From NCBI GenBank assembly GCA_913775265.1, contig CAJYJH010000015.1, positions 1 through 47,653 on the forward strand: a DNA stretch of 47,653 bases, read 5' to 3'. This document shows, in pieces, positions 9,975-18,772 of the stretch. Made by a program: the position numbers and the translations under genes. The first letter of the stretch is position 1. The number at the start of each line of letters is the position of its first letter. Source of the stretch: an uncultured Mucilaginibacter sp. (GTDB taxonomy: Bacteria; Bacteroidota; Bacteroidia; Sphingobacteriales; Sphingobacteriaceae). The notes below the pieces were generated by a model that was not told the DNA's origin, ran no database searches, and was given only the letters and a program-made list of their open reading frames with translations.

Positions 9975-11783
9975 ATGCTAATCATTAAACAAGTAATTGC
10001 TGTCGCAGCGTTCTTTTTGCTAAGCCGGGTTACCCTGGCTCAGCAAAAAGACAGCGTTAGTAATATGCCATTAACCGCAACCGCTAACAGGCCGGCGCAA
10101 AGCCTCAACGGTAAGTGGCAAGTGATACTGGATTGGTATGACAATGGAAACAGGGAAGGTATAGTTACTAATAAAATGCCGGTCGGCAAAACTGATTTTC
10201 TGGAGTTTTCTTTTGATAACAGCCAGACATTAAGCGTTCCGGGCGACTGGAACTCGCAGCGGGCAGAGCTTAAATATTATGAAGGAACGGTTTGGTATAA
10301 AAAGGATTTTGATTACCAGCCTAATTCTTATAAGCGGGTCTTTTTAAATTTTGAAGGGGTAAGTTACCGGTGCGATGTATATTTAAATGGTAACATTCTG
10401 GGCAAGCACGAAGGAAGTTTTACACCTTTTCAATTTGAAGTAACCCGTTTCTTAAAGCCCGGCCATAATCTGTTGGTGGTCAAAGTTAACAATGAGCGCC
10501 GGGAAGATGCCATACCTGCACGTAAGTTTGATTGGTGGAATTACGGTGGCATAACGCGAAGCGTAACACTTACCGAAGCGCCGGCAAATTTTATCGCCGA
10601 TTATTTTGTCCAGTTAAAAAAAGGTTCTTTGCGTCAGCTTGAAGGTTGGGTGCGGCTGAATACCCGTCAATCTCAGTTTGCTACTATCGAAATCCCGGAA
10701 GCCGGCTTCAAAACGAAAATCATGACGGATACAACTGGCAAGGCTGCTTTGGTAGCAAATGCCAAATTGCAATTATGGTCTCCGCAACACCCCAAGCTGT
10801 ACAAAGTAAATATTTATACCCAAACAGATACCGTACATGATTTGATTGGATTTAGGTCTGTTCAGGTTAAAGGAACAGAGATTATGCTAAATAATAAGCC
10901 TGTCTTTTTGCGCGGGATCAGTTTTCATGAAGAAACTCCGCAACGGGCCGGCAGAGCTTATGCTGAAGCCGACTCAAGGCAATTGCTGACTTGGGCGAAA
11001 GAGCTGGGCTGTAATTTTGTGAGGCTGGCACACTATCCGCAGAGCGAGCAAACCGTAAAGCTCGCCGAGCGGATGGGATTGATGATATGGGAAGAAATAC
11101 CGGTATGGCAAGGTATTCAATTTAAAAATCCGCAAATCTTAAGTAAAGCAAACCAAATGCTCCACGAAATGGTAGGCCGGGATAAAAACCGTTGCGGTAT
11201 CATCATTTGGAGCTTGTCTAATGAAACTGCACCTTCCAAAGCCCGGAATGAAACGCTGACCGCTATGGCTAAAGATGTTCGCCTGCTTGATCCCACAAGA
11301 TTAATTTCGTCGGCGTTTGATCACTTTAGATATAATAAAAACGAAATATTGATTGATGACCCGCTTAGCGAAAGTTTGGATGTGCTGGCAGCCAATAAAT
11401 ATATGGGCTGGTATGCGCCCTGGCCGTCGGAGCCCGGTAACGTTATCTGGAAAAGTAATTTTAAAAAACCGCTGATCATCTCGGAGTTTGGCGGCGAAGC
11501 AATGTATGGTAATCACGGTAGTAAAGACACCGCAAGCCTTTGGACTGAAGAGTATCAGGAACAGTTGTATAAAGACAACGTTGCCATGTTTAAGAAGATA
11601 CCATTTTTACAAGGTGTGTGCCCTTGGATCATGGCAGATTTCCGGAGTCCGTTTCGTATGCATGCCCAGTTTCAGGAAGGCTGGAACCGCAAAGGATTAT
11701 TATCTGATAAAGGATTTAAAAAGAAGTCATGGTATATCATAAACGACTTTTATAATCGGATCAAAGGCACTTACGGCAACTGA
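9975..11783 (+). CDS. GH2 beta-glucuronidase-type enzyme, exported
   Basis: A 602-residue GH2 protein starting two bases after the GH36 stop. Residues 1-22 form a signal peptide (LSRVTLAQ). The jelly roll, Ig-like domain and TIM barrel follow, with RLAHYPQ, the acid/base E417 in WSLSNET and the nucleophile E504 in IISEFGGE. Near the C-terminus N571 and K573 in WNRKGLL reproduce the N-x-K motif that in characterised GH2 beta-glucuronidases contacts the sugar carboxylate. This makes beta-glucuronidase (or a beta-galacturonidase) more likely than beta-galactosidase. It is last in the GH3-GH2-GH36-GH2 operon and converges with lacI. A T-run lies after the stop, but I see no clean terminator hairpin. 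Confidence 0.85.
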   Translation: MLIIKQVIAVAAFFLLSRVTLAQQKDSVSNMPLTATANRPAQSLNGKWQVILDWYDNGNREGIVTNKMPVGKTDFLEFSFDNSQTLSVPGDWNSQRAELKYYEGTVWYKKDFDYQPNSYKRVFLNFEGVSYRCDVYLNGNILGKHEGSFTPFQFEVTRFLKPGHNLLVVKVNNERREDAIPARKFDWWNYGGITRSVTLTEAPANFIADYFVQLKKGSLRQLEGWVRLNTRQSQFATIEIPEAGFKTKIMTDTTGKAALVANAKLQLWSPQHPKLYKVNIYTQTDTVHDLIGFRSVQVKGTEIMLNNKPVFLRGISFHEETPQRAGRAYAEADSRQLLTWAKELGCNFVRLAHYPQSEQTVKLAERMGLMIWEEIPVWQGIQFKNPQILSKANQMLHEMVGRDKNRCGIIIWSLSNETAPSKARNETLTAMAKDVRLLDPTRLISSAFDHFRYNKNEILIDDPLSESLDVLAANKYMGWYAPWPSEPGNVIWKSNFKKPLIISEFGGEAMYGNHGSKDTASLWTEEYQEQLYKDNVAMFKKIPFLQGVCPWIMADFRSPFRMHAQFQEGWNRKGLLSDKGFKKKSWYIINDFYNRIKGTYGN

Positions 11784-11841
11784 TACATAGTACCCTGCCC
11801 CTTTTTTTTAACGTGGCCTTTTTTATATAAGCCTATGTTTA

Positions 11842-12867
11842 CTAAGCGTCCCGAACTGTTGAGTTACGTATTATAAGTTCAGTATCAAGTACTTTAATCA
11901 GTAGTTTCCAGTCTGCCGGATCAGTGTCTATCATATCCATCAAAAGTTTGACTGCGGTACGTCCCATTTCGGCTAGGGGTACTGCTACCGTGGTCAGACT
12001 TGGTTCTACAAATCGTGATGCATAATCATTACTAAATCCAACTACGCCAATATCTTCGGGGATGCGTTTACCCAGTTGTTTAATAACTTGTAACGCTTCC
12101 ATAGCGGTTGGATCGTTTATGGCAAATAAGCCGTCAGGCGGATTGTCCATATCCATAAAGTGCTTAATGTAAATCTTAACTTTGCTCAGGTTTAGGTCAT
12201 AACTTATAATCAGATCCTCATCTACAGGAAGATGGTGTTTTTTCAAGGCATCAATATAGCCGTTTTGCCGTTTGCGGCTAATGGCCAATGAGGGTGGGCC
12301 GGCCAGATGAGCAATGCGCCTTTTCCCGGTTTTAATCAAATGTTCAACTGCTGTAAAAGCGGCATCATAGTCATTTACCATCACTTTAGGAGCCATAATT
12401 TCATCACAAACCCGGTTAAAAAACACTACGGGTATACCACGTCGCTGAAACGCTTTAATATGATCAAAATTCTTAGTTTCCTTGGTGAGCGATATAATGA
12501 TACCATCTACGCGGTTACGCATCATGAGTTGCGCATTGCCTACTTCTATATTATAATCTTCATCACACTGGCTGATCAGAACATTATAATCACTTTTCCT
12601 TGCCTCTTCTTGTGCGCCAATCACCACCTGCGAAAAAAACGAAGTAACAAATTCGGGCACAATAATACCAATGGTTTTTGTTTTATTGGTAATCAGGCTT
12701 ACCGACATCAAATTGCGCTGGTATTCCATCTTTTCAGCCAGTTCCAAAATGGCAACACGTGTTTGCTGCTTTACGTTGGGGTGCCCGGTAAGCGCTCTGG
12801 ATACTGTTGATTTTGACAATTTTAATTCGCGGGCAATGTCAATAATGGTCGTTTGGTGGCTTTTCAT
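11842..12867 (-). CDS. LacI-family transcriptional repressor
   Basis: A 341-residue LacI/GalR regulator. The N-terminal HTH reads IIDIARELKLSKSTVSRAL, followed by a hinge helix region and a periplasmic-binding-protein-like effector domain (IGIIVPEFVTSFFSQV; AINDPTAMEALQVIKQLG; PEDIGVVGFSND). I take the ATG at 12867 rather than the in-frame TTG at 12885, because that TTG falls inside a consensus promoter -7 box (12883-12890). The gene is divergent from the FAD oxidoreductase. A double palindrome of the LacI operator type lies between the two genes and is repeated upstream of susC at 18950. It likely represses both units and itself until an imported sugar binds. The effector is unknown. Confidence 0.95.
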   Translation of the reverse strand: MKSHQTTIIDIARELKLSKSTVSRALTGHPNVKQQTRVAILELAEKMEYQRNLMSVSLITNKTKTIGIIVPEFVTSFFSQVVIGAQEEARKSDYNVLISQCDEDYNIEVGNAQLMMRNRVDGIIISLTKETKNFDHIKAFQRRGIPVVFFNRVCDEIMAPKVMVNDYDAAFTAVEHLIKTGKRRIAHLAGPPSLAISRKRQNGYIDALKKHHLPVDEDLIISYDLNLSKVKIYIKHFMDMDNPPDGLFAINDPTAMEALQVIKQLGKRIPEDIGVVGFSNDYASRFVEPSLTTVAVPLAEMGRTAVKLLMDMIDTDPADWKLLIKVLDTELIIRNSTVRDA

Positions 12868-12882
12868 TTTTTGCGCGTTTTT

Positions 12883-12913
12883 CAAAAATAAGTTTCAGCA
12901 ACCAGGTTTCAAA
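12883..12913 (-). promoter_or_regulatory. Promoter of lacI-family gene
   Basis: On the minus strand there is a perfect Bacteroidota-type promoter: TTTG (12910-12913), a 19-bp spacer, and TATTTTTG (12883-12890). Expected transcription starts only a few bases upstream of the ATG at 12867, giving a very short leader. This also argues against the upstream TTG start. Confidence 0.75.
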
Positions 12914-12916
12914 ATA

Positions 12917-12949
12917 TGGGAACGTTCCCCAAAAATGGGAGCGGTTCCA
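12917..12949. promoter_or_regulatory. Paired LacI-type operator, lacI / FAD-oxidoreductase intergenic
   Basis: Two palindromic sites lie in the divergent intergenic region. The first is GGGAACGTTCCC (12918-12929, perfect, with the central CG typical of LacI/GalR operators). The second is the imperfect TGGGAGCGGTTCCA (12936-12949). Their centres are 19 bp apart. The 33-bp unit agrees at 26 of 33 positions with the unit at 18686-18718. It abuts the -33 box of the lacI promoter, which suits autoregulation as well as control of the gene at 13036. No strong TAnnTTTG box was found for the rightward gene. Confidence 0.8.
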
Positions 12950-13035
12950 ACCGTGTTTAAGCACATTAGCCGTCACGGATGTATGGCAATAGTAATACTT
13001 TGGCCTTACCATTATAATCGGGATCGAAATTTCCA

Positions 13036-15330
13036 ATGATAACTGATAGTTCAATTTCTAAGCGTACTTTGTTAAGGTACAAATTAAGTGCTGACTTAAT
13101 TGTTACGGGCGGAGGCTTGTCTGGCGTTTGTGCAGCAATTACTGCAGCCCGGGCCGGTATAGAGGTCGTACTGGTGCAAGACCGGCCTGTTTTAGGCGGT
13201 AATTCATCAAGTGAGGTCAGGCTTTGGATACTTGGGGCAACCTCCCACATGGGTAATAACAACCGCTGGTCACGTGAGGGAGGAGTAATCGACGAAATTT
13301 TGGTCGAGAATACTTACCGTAATCCGGAAGGCAATCCGCTGATACTGGACATGATCCTGCTTGACAAAGTAAAGCAGGAAAGGCGTATTACTTTACTACT
13401 CAATACAGCTGTTTATGATCTTGAAAAAAACGGACCTGATACTATAACAAGTTTAACTGCTTTTTGCAGCCAAAACTCCACAGAGTACCAACTAACAGCA
13501 CCCTTGTTCTGTGATGCATCCGGTGATGGCATTGTAGGTTTTTTGGCCGGGGCCGCTTTCAGGATGGGCGCTGAGTCGGCAGATGAGTTTGGCGAGAAAA
13601 TGGCACCGTCTGCTGAGTATGGAGAATTACTGGGGCACTCACTTTACTTCTATAGTAAAGATACTGGCAAACCGGTAAAATTTGTACCGCCATCGTTCGC
13701 GCTAACTGATATAACCCAGATACCGAGATATCGTAACTTTAATGCTAACGAATTTGGTTGTAAGCTATGGTGGGTAGAATATGGCGGCCGCTTAGACACG
13801 GTTCATCAAACGGAAGACATCAAGTGGGAACTGTGGCGGGTGGTTTATGGCGTTTGGAACCACATAAAAAACTCAGGTGAGTTTCCTGAAGCTGAAAACC
13901 TCACTTTGGAATGGGTGGGGACTATTCCGGGTAAGCGTGAAAGCCGTAGGTTTGAAGGTGATTTTATGCTCACGCAAAACGATTTAACCACCCAAAAACT
14001 ACATGATGATGCTGTAGCTTACGGCGGATGGTCAATTGACCTTCACCCGGCAGATGGTGTATATAGCGATCGGCCGGGCTGTAATCAGTGGCATAGTAAA
14101 GGTATTTTTTCAATTCCTTATCGCACCTTGTACAGCCGCAATATTAAAAACTTGTTCTTGGCAGGGCGCATTATCAGTGTAAGCCATGTGGCTTTTGGTG
14201 CAACCCGTGTTATGGCTACCTCGGCTTATGTAGGCCAGGCTGTGGGGATGGCAGCAGCTGTTTGCCTGCAGCACCACTTGCAACCCGCTCAGGTGCTTGA
14301 ACCTGCCTATCTTCAAAAGCTGCAGTTTTTGCTTATGCAAGCGGGGCAGCATATACCCGGACTCCGTTTGAAAGATGAACATGATCTTGTACAAAAAGCT
14401 TCGATAAGCGCTTCCTCATCTTGCTTATTCAGCGGTTTTAAAAAAATAGATGGATGGAAGCCGCTTCAAATATCATCAGGCATGCTGTTGCCTTTACAAG
14501 CAGGTGATGTACCTGTGATTAGTTTTCCGGTGCAAGTAAGGCAGCCCACAACGTTGCAATGCGAATTATGGGTTTGCAGCAGGCCGGGCAGTTTTACACC
14601 TGACGTGTTATTGTCTCAAAAATGCGTGGCTATAAACAAAAATGGAAATGTAAAGCTGGATTTTGAAGTAAAGATGGATAAGCCCGGATATGTATTTTTG
14701 ATCTTCAGGCAGAATCCTGACATTGAATTGGCTTATACAGAGCAGCGTACAACCGGTATTTTAGCAATATATAATCTGGTCAATAAGGCCGTGTCTAATT
14801 TTGGGAAACAGAGCCCGCCGCCAGATGCCGGAGTTGACGAATTTGAGTTTTGGTGTCCGCAACGACGCCCTGACGGAAGGAATATGGTGTTTAGCTTAAG
14901 TAACACACAAGTGATTTTTGAGCCTGAAAACATCAGAAACGGTATTGAAAGACCTGTGAAATTGCCCAATGCCTGGGTGGCTGATTTAAAGGATGAGCAT
15001 CCGTCCTTGCATTTACAATGGCCAACACCACAACTCATCAATAGCTTGGTTTTATGTTTTGATACAGATTTTGACCACCCGATGGAATCTGTGCTTATGA
15101 CACACCCAGAGAACGTTATGCCTTTTTGTGTTCGGAATTATCAAATAACCGACGGACAAGGCAACACGATTTACGCCTGCACCGGCAATTACCAGACTCG
15201 CAACGAGATAAAATTTGACGAGCCAGTAAAAACAGATAAAATATCCATTTTTGTTGAACATCCCTCATCAGATGTGCCGGCTGCCTTGTTCGGTGTTCGC
15301 TGTTATGGATCTGAAAATGCAAAAAATTAA
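13036..15330 (+). CDS. FAD-dependent oxidoreductase (FAD_oxidored family) with C-terminal beta domain
   Basis: A 764-residue protein without a signal peptide, so probably cytoplasmic. A Rossmann dinucleotide-binding fold opens the protein (DLIVTGGGLSG, G25-G30), followed by RPVLGGNSSSEVR. FLAGRIISVSHVAFGATRVM near residue 375 marks the second half of the FAD site. This is the PF12831-type family, often labelled putative xanthan lyase without basis. The C-terminal 200 residues look like a beta-sandwich (discoidin-like) domain, which is unusual for a cytoplasmic oxidoreductase. It is first of a unit with the SSS symporter (3-bp gap) and the esterase, and stands next to the LacI operator. It may oxidise a sugar or glycoside taken up by the symporter. 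That role is inference, and no substrate is recognisable. Confidence 0.8.
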   Translation: MITDSSISKRTLLRYKLSADLIVTGGGLSGVCAAITAARAGIEVVLVQDRPVLGGNSSSEVRLWILGATSHMGNNNRWSREGGVIDEILVENTYRNPEGNPLILDMILLDKVKQERRITLLLNTAVYDLEKNGPDTITSLTAFCSQNSTEYQLTAPLFCDASGDGIVGFLAGAAFRMGAESADEFGEKMAPSAEYGELLGHSLYFYSKDTGKPVKFVPPSFALTDITQIPRYRNFNANEFGCKLWWVEYGGRLDTVHQTEDIKWELWRVVYGVWNHIKNSGEFPEAENLTLEWVGTIPGKRESRRFEGDFMLTQNDLTTQKLHDDAVAYGGWSIDLHPADGVYSDRPGCNQWHSKGIFSIPYRTLYSRNIKNLFLAGRIISVSHVAFGATRVMATSAYVGQAVGMAAAVCLQHHLQPAQVLEPAYLQKLQFLLMQAGQHIPGLRLKDEHDLVQKASISASSSCLFSGFKKIDGWKPLQISSGMLLPLQAGDVPVISFPVQVRQPTTLQCELWVCSRPGSFTPDVLLSQKCVAINKNGNVKLDFEVKMDKPGYVFLIFRQNPDIELAYTEQRTTGILAIYNLVNKAVSNFGKQSPPPDAGVDEFEFWCPQRRPDGRNMVFSLSNTQVIFEPENIRNGIERPVKLPNAWVADLKDEHPSLHLQWPTPQLINSLVLCFDTDFDHPMESVLMTHPENVMPFCVRNYQITDGQGNTIYACTGNYQTRNEIKFDEPVKTDKISIFVEHPSSDVPAALFGVRCYGSENAKN

Positions 15331-15333
15331 CAC

Positions 15334-17037
15334 GTGGCTACTTTAGATTATATTGTGATGGGCGTTTTTGCCCTGTTGATTTTTGGTATCGGACTTACTT
15401 TTACGCGGGTAGGTAATAAAAACGGACAAGCCTTTTTTGAAGCTGGCGGTGAAACGCCTTGGTGGATCAACGGCTTGTCATTGTTTATTAGTTATTTTTC
15501 TGCTGGAACGTTTGTAGTTTGGGGGTCAATTGCTTATAAAAACGGACTGGTTGCGAACGTTATTCAAACCACGATGGCGGCCAGTGGCTTAATAGTAACA
15601 ATTTTTATAGCTGCCCGGTGGAAACGTACAGGTGTAGCGACTGCAGCGGAATATATGGGAAAGCGTTTTGGTTCTCGCGAAAAGCAATTCTATACTTTTT
15701 TAACCTTATTGCTCAGTTTATTTACGACAGCTGGGGTTCTTTATCCGGTAGGTAAAATGGTTGAAGTGGCATCAGGCTTGCCTTTAAACTTGTGCATTGC
15801 CATCATTGGGCTTATCATTGTTTTGTATACGGCAGCGGGTGGCCTGTGGGCCGTTTTGGTCACGGATGTGGTTCAGTTTGTTATACTTACCGCAGCGGTA
15901 CTTATTGTAATACCAGCCGCCATAGGCGATATTGGCGGGATTCACAACCTGTTTAAAAAAGCGCCTCAGGGATTCTTTGATCCGGTTAACGAAGAGTATA
16001 ACCTTGGGTTTATGCTGGCTTTTGTAGTTTACCAAACATTTTACATTGGCGGTAACTGGTCATACGTACAGCGGTATACCAGCGTAGATAAACCGTTAAG
16101 TGCCCGTAAAGTAGCGGGGTTGTTTACGGGTTTGTATGTACTTTGCCCTATTGTTTGGATGCTGCCGCCAATGATTTATCGTATTATCAATCCTAACCTG
16201 CATGGTTTAGAGTCTGAAAATGCTTACATGATGCTTATTCATCGTGTAATGCCCGCCGGACTTATTGGTTTAGTGCTTGCAGGCATGGTCTCGGCTACGT
16301 CGAGCAAAGCCAACACCACAATAAATATGGTCGCTACCGTGTTTGCTCAGGATATTTACAAAAACCTGATGCGCCCTTCTGCACACGATAAAGAGATTAT
16401 TCGGGTTGCTCGGTTTTTTACCTTGGTTTTTGGGGCTGCAACTATTGGTGTTGCCATTTGGATACCCAGTGCCGGAGGTATTGTGGAAGTGGTACTCAGC
16501 ACTGCATCGATAGCCGGTGGTGCCTTGTTTGCCCCAATGATCTGGTCGCTGTTTTCAAAACGGCAAACAGGTTTTTCGGTTGTAACAGCCACAGTGCTGG
16601 CTTTGCTGATCAATCTTTTTTTTAAGACGATTAGCCCAGATTTGTTAAACTTAAAATTAAGCAGGGCTATAGAAACAGTTTTAGGTATGGGTATTCCTGT
16701 GGTGGTGCTTGGCTTGTTTGAGTTTTGGTTTGCCATCCGTAACCAGATTGCACCAGGAGCAATCGCGATGTCTGAAATTAGCGAGACCATTCGCCGTCAA
16801 CCTGATCCGGCCGTCCATCTGGCCGCACAGCAACAAAATAATTTTGGAGTAACAGTCATTGCAGTCTCTATTTGCCTGGTGGGTGCCGGCATCATCGCGC
16901 TTGGGCTATTTGCATCAAAATTTGCCTTTACCGTAATTACTGTCGGTGGTATTATCTTACTTTTCGGAATTATTATCGCTCTTGCTGCCGTACGCCAGCG
17001 GGAAATGATGTTATTGAAAACCTCGCAACGGGCTTAG
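15334..17037 (+). CDS. Sodium:solute symporter (SSS family)
   Basis: A 567-residue multi-pass inner-membrane transporter with about 13-14 hydrophobic segments, starting with LDYIVMGVFALLIFGIGL. It has the SSS signature context GGETPWWINGLSLFISYFSA and a conserved Ala/Gly-rich region at GLIGLVLAGMVSATSSKANT. The chosen start is GTG at 15334, three bases after the preceding stop; an ATG at 15358 would cut into the first helix. Members couple Na+ to uptake of sugars, sialic acid, uronates or other small solutes. Tight linkage to the FAD oxidoreductase suggests its substrate feeds that enzyme (inference). Confidence 0.92.
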   Translation: MATLDYIVMGVFALLIFGIGLTFTRVGNKNGQAFFEAGGETPWWINGLSLFISYFSAGTFVVWGSIAYKNGLVANVIQTTMAASGLIVTIFIAARWKRTGVATAAEYMGKRFGSREKQFYTFLTLLLSLFTTAGVLYPVGKMVEVASGLPLNLCIAIIGLIIVLYTAAGGLWAVLVTDVVQFVILTAAVLIVIPAAIGDIGGIHNLFKKAPQGFFDPVNEEYNLGFMLAFVVYQTFYIGGNWSYVQRYTSVDKPLSARKVAGLFTGLYVLCPIVWMLPPMIYRIINPNLHGLESENAYMMLIHRVMPAGLIGLVLAGMVSATSSKANTTINMVATVFAQDIYKNLMRPSAHDKEIIRVARFFTLVFGAATIGVAIWIPSAGGIVEVVLSTASIAGGALFAPMIWSLFSKRQTGFSVVTATVLALLINLFFKTISPDLLNLKLSRAIETVLGMGIPVVVLGLFEFWFAIRNQIAPGAIAMSEISETIRRQPDPAVHLAAQQQNNFGVTVIAVSICLVGAGIIALGLFASKFAFTVITVGGIILLFGIIIALAAVRQREMMLLKTSQRA

Positions 17038-17198
17038 TAATAGCTTGGCTCTTTTGGCGCATACTTGTTTTAATAGAATAAAACTAGTTACCATTAATTG
17101 CTGAAAGAAAGTTATTCTTTAATTAAAAGAGCTTAAGTGAATAAATCCTTTTAATAAACAGGAACGAACAGAAGGTTGGTGGCCGGAATTTTATTACT

Positions 17199-18599
17199 AT
17201 GTACAAGTGGTTTGTAATTATCTGTTTTTGCTGCATCAGCAAAATTGCTGTATCTCAACTTAAATTGCCGGCATTATTATCTGACGGAATGGTGCTTCAG
17301 CAAAAAAGCACTGTTAAGCTTTGGGGTACTTCGCTTGCAGGTCAAAAAATAACCGTACGCACTTCCTGGAATAAAAAAAAATATCGGGCAAAAACAGGCT
17401 TGCAGGGTGATTGGGCTATATTCATAAGTACTCCTGAAGCAGGAGGCCCATACAATGTTGCCGTAAAAGGACCCGATGAGATCATCATTCATAACGTTTT
17501 GATAGGGGAGGTTTGGTTAGCCTCGGGACAGTCCAACATGGACATGCCTGTAAAAGGGTATCCCAATACGCCTGTCCTTAATGCTAATGATATTCTGCTC
17601 GACTCGCCTGATGATAACGTAAGGCTATTTTACGTTGGAGCCTGCAGTAGCGCAATACCATTGGCAGATGTTAAAGGAAACTGGCAGGAGGCAAACGCGG
17701 CCTCTGTGCAGAATTTTAGTGCAGTAGGGTATCAGTTTGCAAAATTCCTTCATCAGCATTTAAAGGTACCTGTCGGTATCATCCAGGCGTCATGGCCCGG
17801 GTCTGCCATTGAAGCCTGGATGGACAAGCAGTTGGTAGCTGACGTGCTGAAAGACAGTCTGACGACTGATAAATCTATAAATACTTCGCCTCACCGAAGC
17901 CCTGGCAATTTGTTTAATGGTATGATTGCTCCGTTAATGAGCTACAAAATTGCTGGTACGATATGGTATCAGGGGGAACAAAACCGTTACAATTATTTTT
18001 CATACGCAGCGCTGCAGACCGCAATGGTTGATGCCTGGCATGCTGGATGGAATCATGATCGCTGGCCGTTCTACTATGTACAACTGGCGCCAATGCACTA
18101 CCCGCCAGGGCAGCGAGCCTTGGTTCCACGAATGCGCGAAACCCAGGAAAAATTACTAAATACTTTATCTAACAGTGGCATGGCTGTAGCTATTGACGCC
18201 GGCGAGGAATACAATATACATCCGGCAGATAAGACGATTATAGCACGACGGCTCGCCTATCTGGCGTTGGGAAAAACCTATCATAAAAAGGGGATCGCTT
18301 ACAGCAGCCCGCAATTCGGCAGTATGATTACAAATCTTGATACCGCCGTTGTAAAATTTATCAATGCACCTAATGGCTTAACAACTTTTGGTAAAACTCT
18401 GACACAGTTTGAAGTAGCCGGAAGTGAGAAAGTTTTTTATCCGGCAGTGGCCGTGCTTCAAAATGATGCGGTTAAGGTATACAGCACTCATGTAAAGCAA
18501 CCTATTGCCGTCAGATACGCTTTTAAAGATTGGGCCTTTGGTGAGTTATACAGCACCGAAGGCTTGCCCGTGTCCTCGTTTCGTACAGACAATTGGTAA
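17199..18599 (+). CDS. Sialate O-acetylesterase-like carbohydrate esterase (SASA family)
   Basis: A 466-residue exported SGNH-type esterase. The signal peptide covers residues 1-19 (ending AVSQ). The nucleophile S112 lies in ASGQSNMDMP, followed by ASWPGSAIEAWM and GTIWYQGEQN, and the catalytic His is likely H341 in EYNIHPADK. Families annotated this way remove O-acetyl groups from sialic acid, but in plant- or microbe-glycan loci they usually act on acetylated polysaccharide units. With no sialidase or sialic acid catabolic gene in view, a general glycan acetylesterase is the safer reading. A 161-bp gap without a visible operator separates it from the symporter. Confidence 0.9.
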   Translation: MYKWFVIICFCCISKIAVSQLKLPALLSDGMVLQQKSTVKLWGTSLAGQKITVRTSWNKKKYRAKTGLQGDWAIFISTPEAGGPYNVAVKGPDEIIIHNVLIGEVWLASGQSNMDMPVKGYPNTPVLNANDILLDSPDDNVRLFYVGACSSAIPLADVKGNWQEANAASVQNFSAVGYQFAKFLHQHLKVPVGIIQASWPGSAIEAWMDKQLVADVLKDSLTTDKSINTSPHRSPGNLFNGMIAPLMSYKIAGTIWYQGEQNRYNYFSYAALQTAMVDAWHAGWNHDRWPFYYVQLAPMHYPPGQRALVPRMRETQEKLLNTLSNSGMAVAIDAGEEYNIHPADKTIIARRLAYLALGKTYHKKGIAYSSPQFGSMITNLDTAVVKFINAPNGLTTFGKTLTQFEVAGSEKVFYPAVAVLQNDAVKVYSTHVKQPIAVRYAFKDWAFGELYSTEGLPVSSFRTDNW

Positions 18600-18681
18600 T
18601 TCATCATTAAAATTTTACTGTTTTCTTTGTGGCCTGCAACCAATTTGTGGCTTGCTTAGGCTTTGATGTGTTTGTATTATA

Positions 18682-18722
18682 GCTTTGAGAACGTTCCCAA
18701 AAATTGGGAACGTTCTCAAAGC
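18682..18722. promoter_or_regulatory. Perfect double LacI operator upstream of susC
   Basis: A perfect inverted repeat with 19-bp arms (GCTTTGAGAACGTTCCCAA and its reverse complement) around a 3-base spacer. Each arm contains a 14-bp operator, TGAGAACGTTCCCA (18686-18699) and TGGGAACGTTCTCA (18705-18718), with centres 19 bp apart exactly as at 12917-12949. It lies about 43 bp upstream of the -7 box of the susC promoter. A terminator role is unlikely because no T-run follows and the site is duplicated next to lacI. Confidence 0.82.
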
Positions 18723-18764
18723 CCGCGTTGCCCGATTTGTGATGTAATAAAGTAAGCAGCTAAA

Positions 18765-18772
18765 TATATTTG
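18765..18772 (+). promoter_or_regulatory. Promoter -7 element for susC/susD unit
   Basis: TATATTTG fits the Bacteroidota TAnnTTTG -7 box. No TTTG lies at the preferred 19-bp distance; the nearest is 25 bp upstream. The promoter may therefore be weak or need an activator. It lies between the LacI operator and susC. Confidence 0.5.

Noticed and set aside
11784..11841. Terminator between the convergent GH2 and lacI genes
   Set aside because: T-runs are present but I could not find a convincing stem.
12868..12885. TTG start for the LacI-type regulator
   Set aside because: The TTG lies inside the -7 box of a perfect promoter, and the ATG at 12867 is immediately before the HTH.
12307..13039. Plus-strand frames opposite and beside the lacI gene
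   Set aside because: Antisense shadows of a clear LacI protein, and one covers the operator and promoter.
18682..18722. Transcription terminator for the esterase gene
   Set aside because: Perfect inverted repeat but no T-run, and it is repeated beside lacI with operator symmetry.
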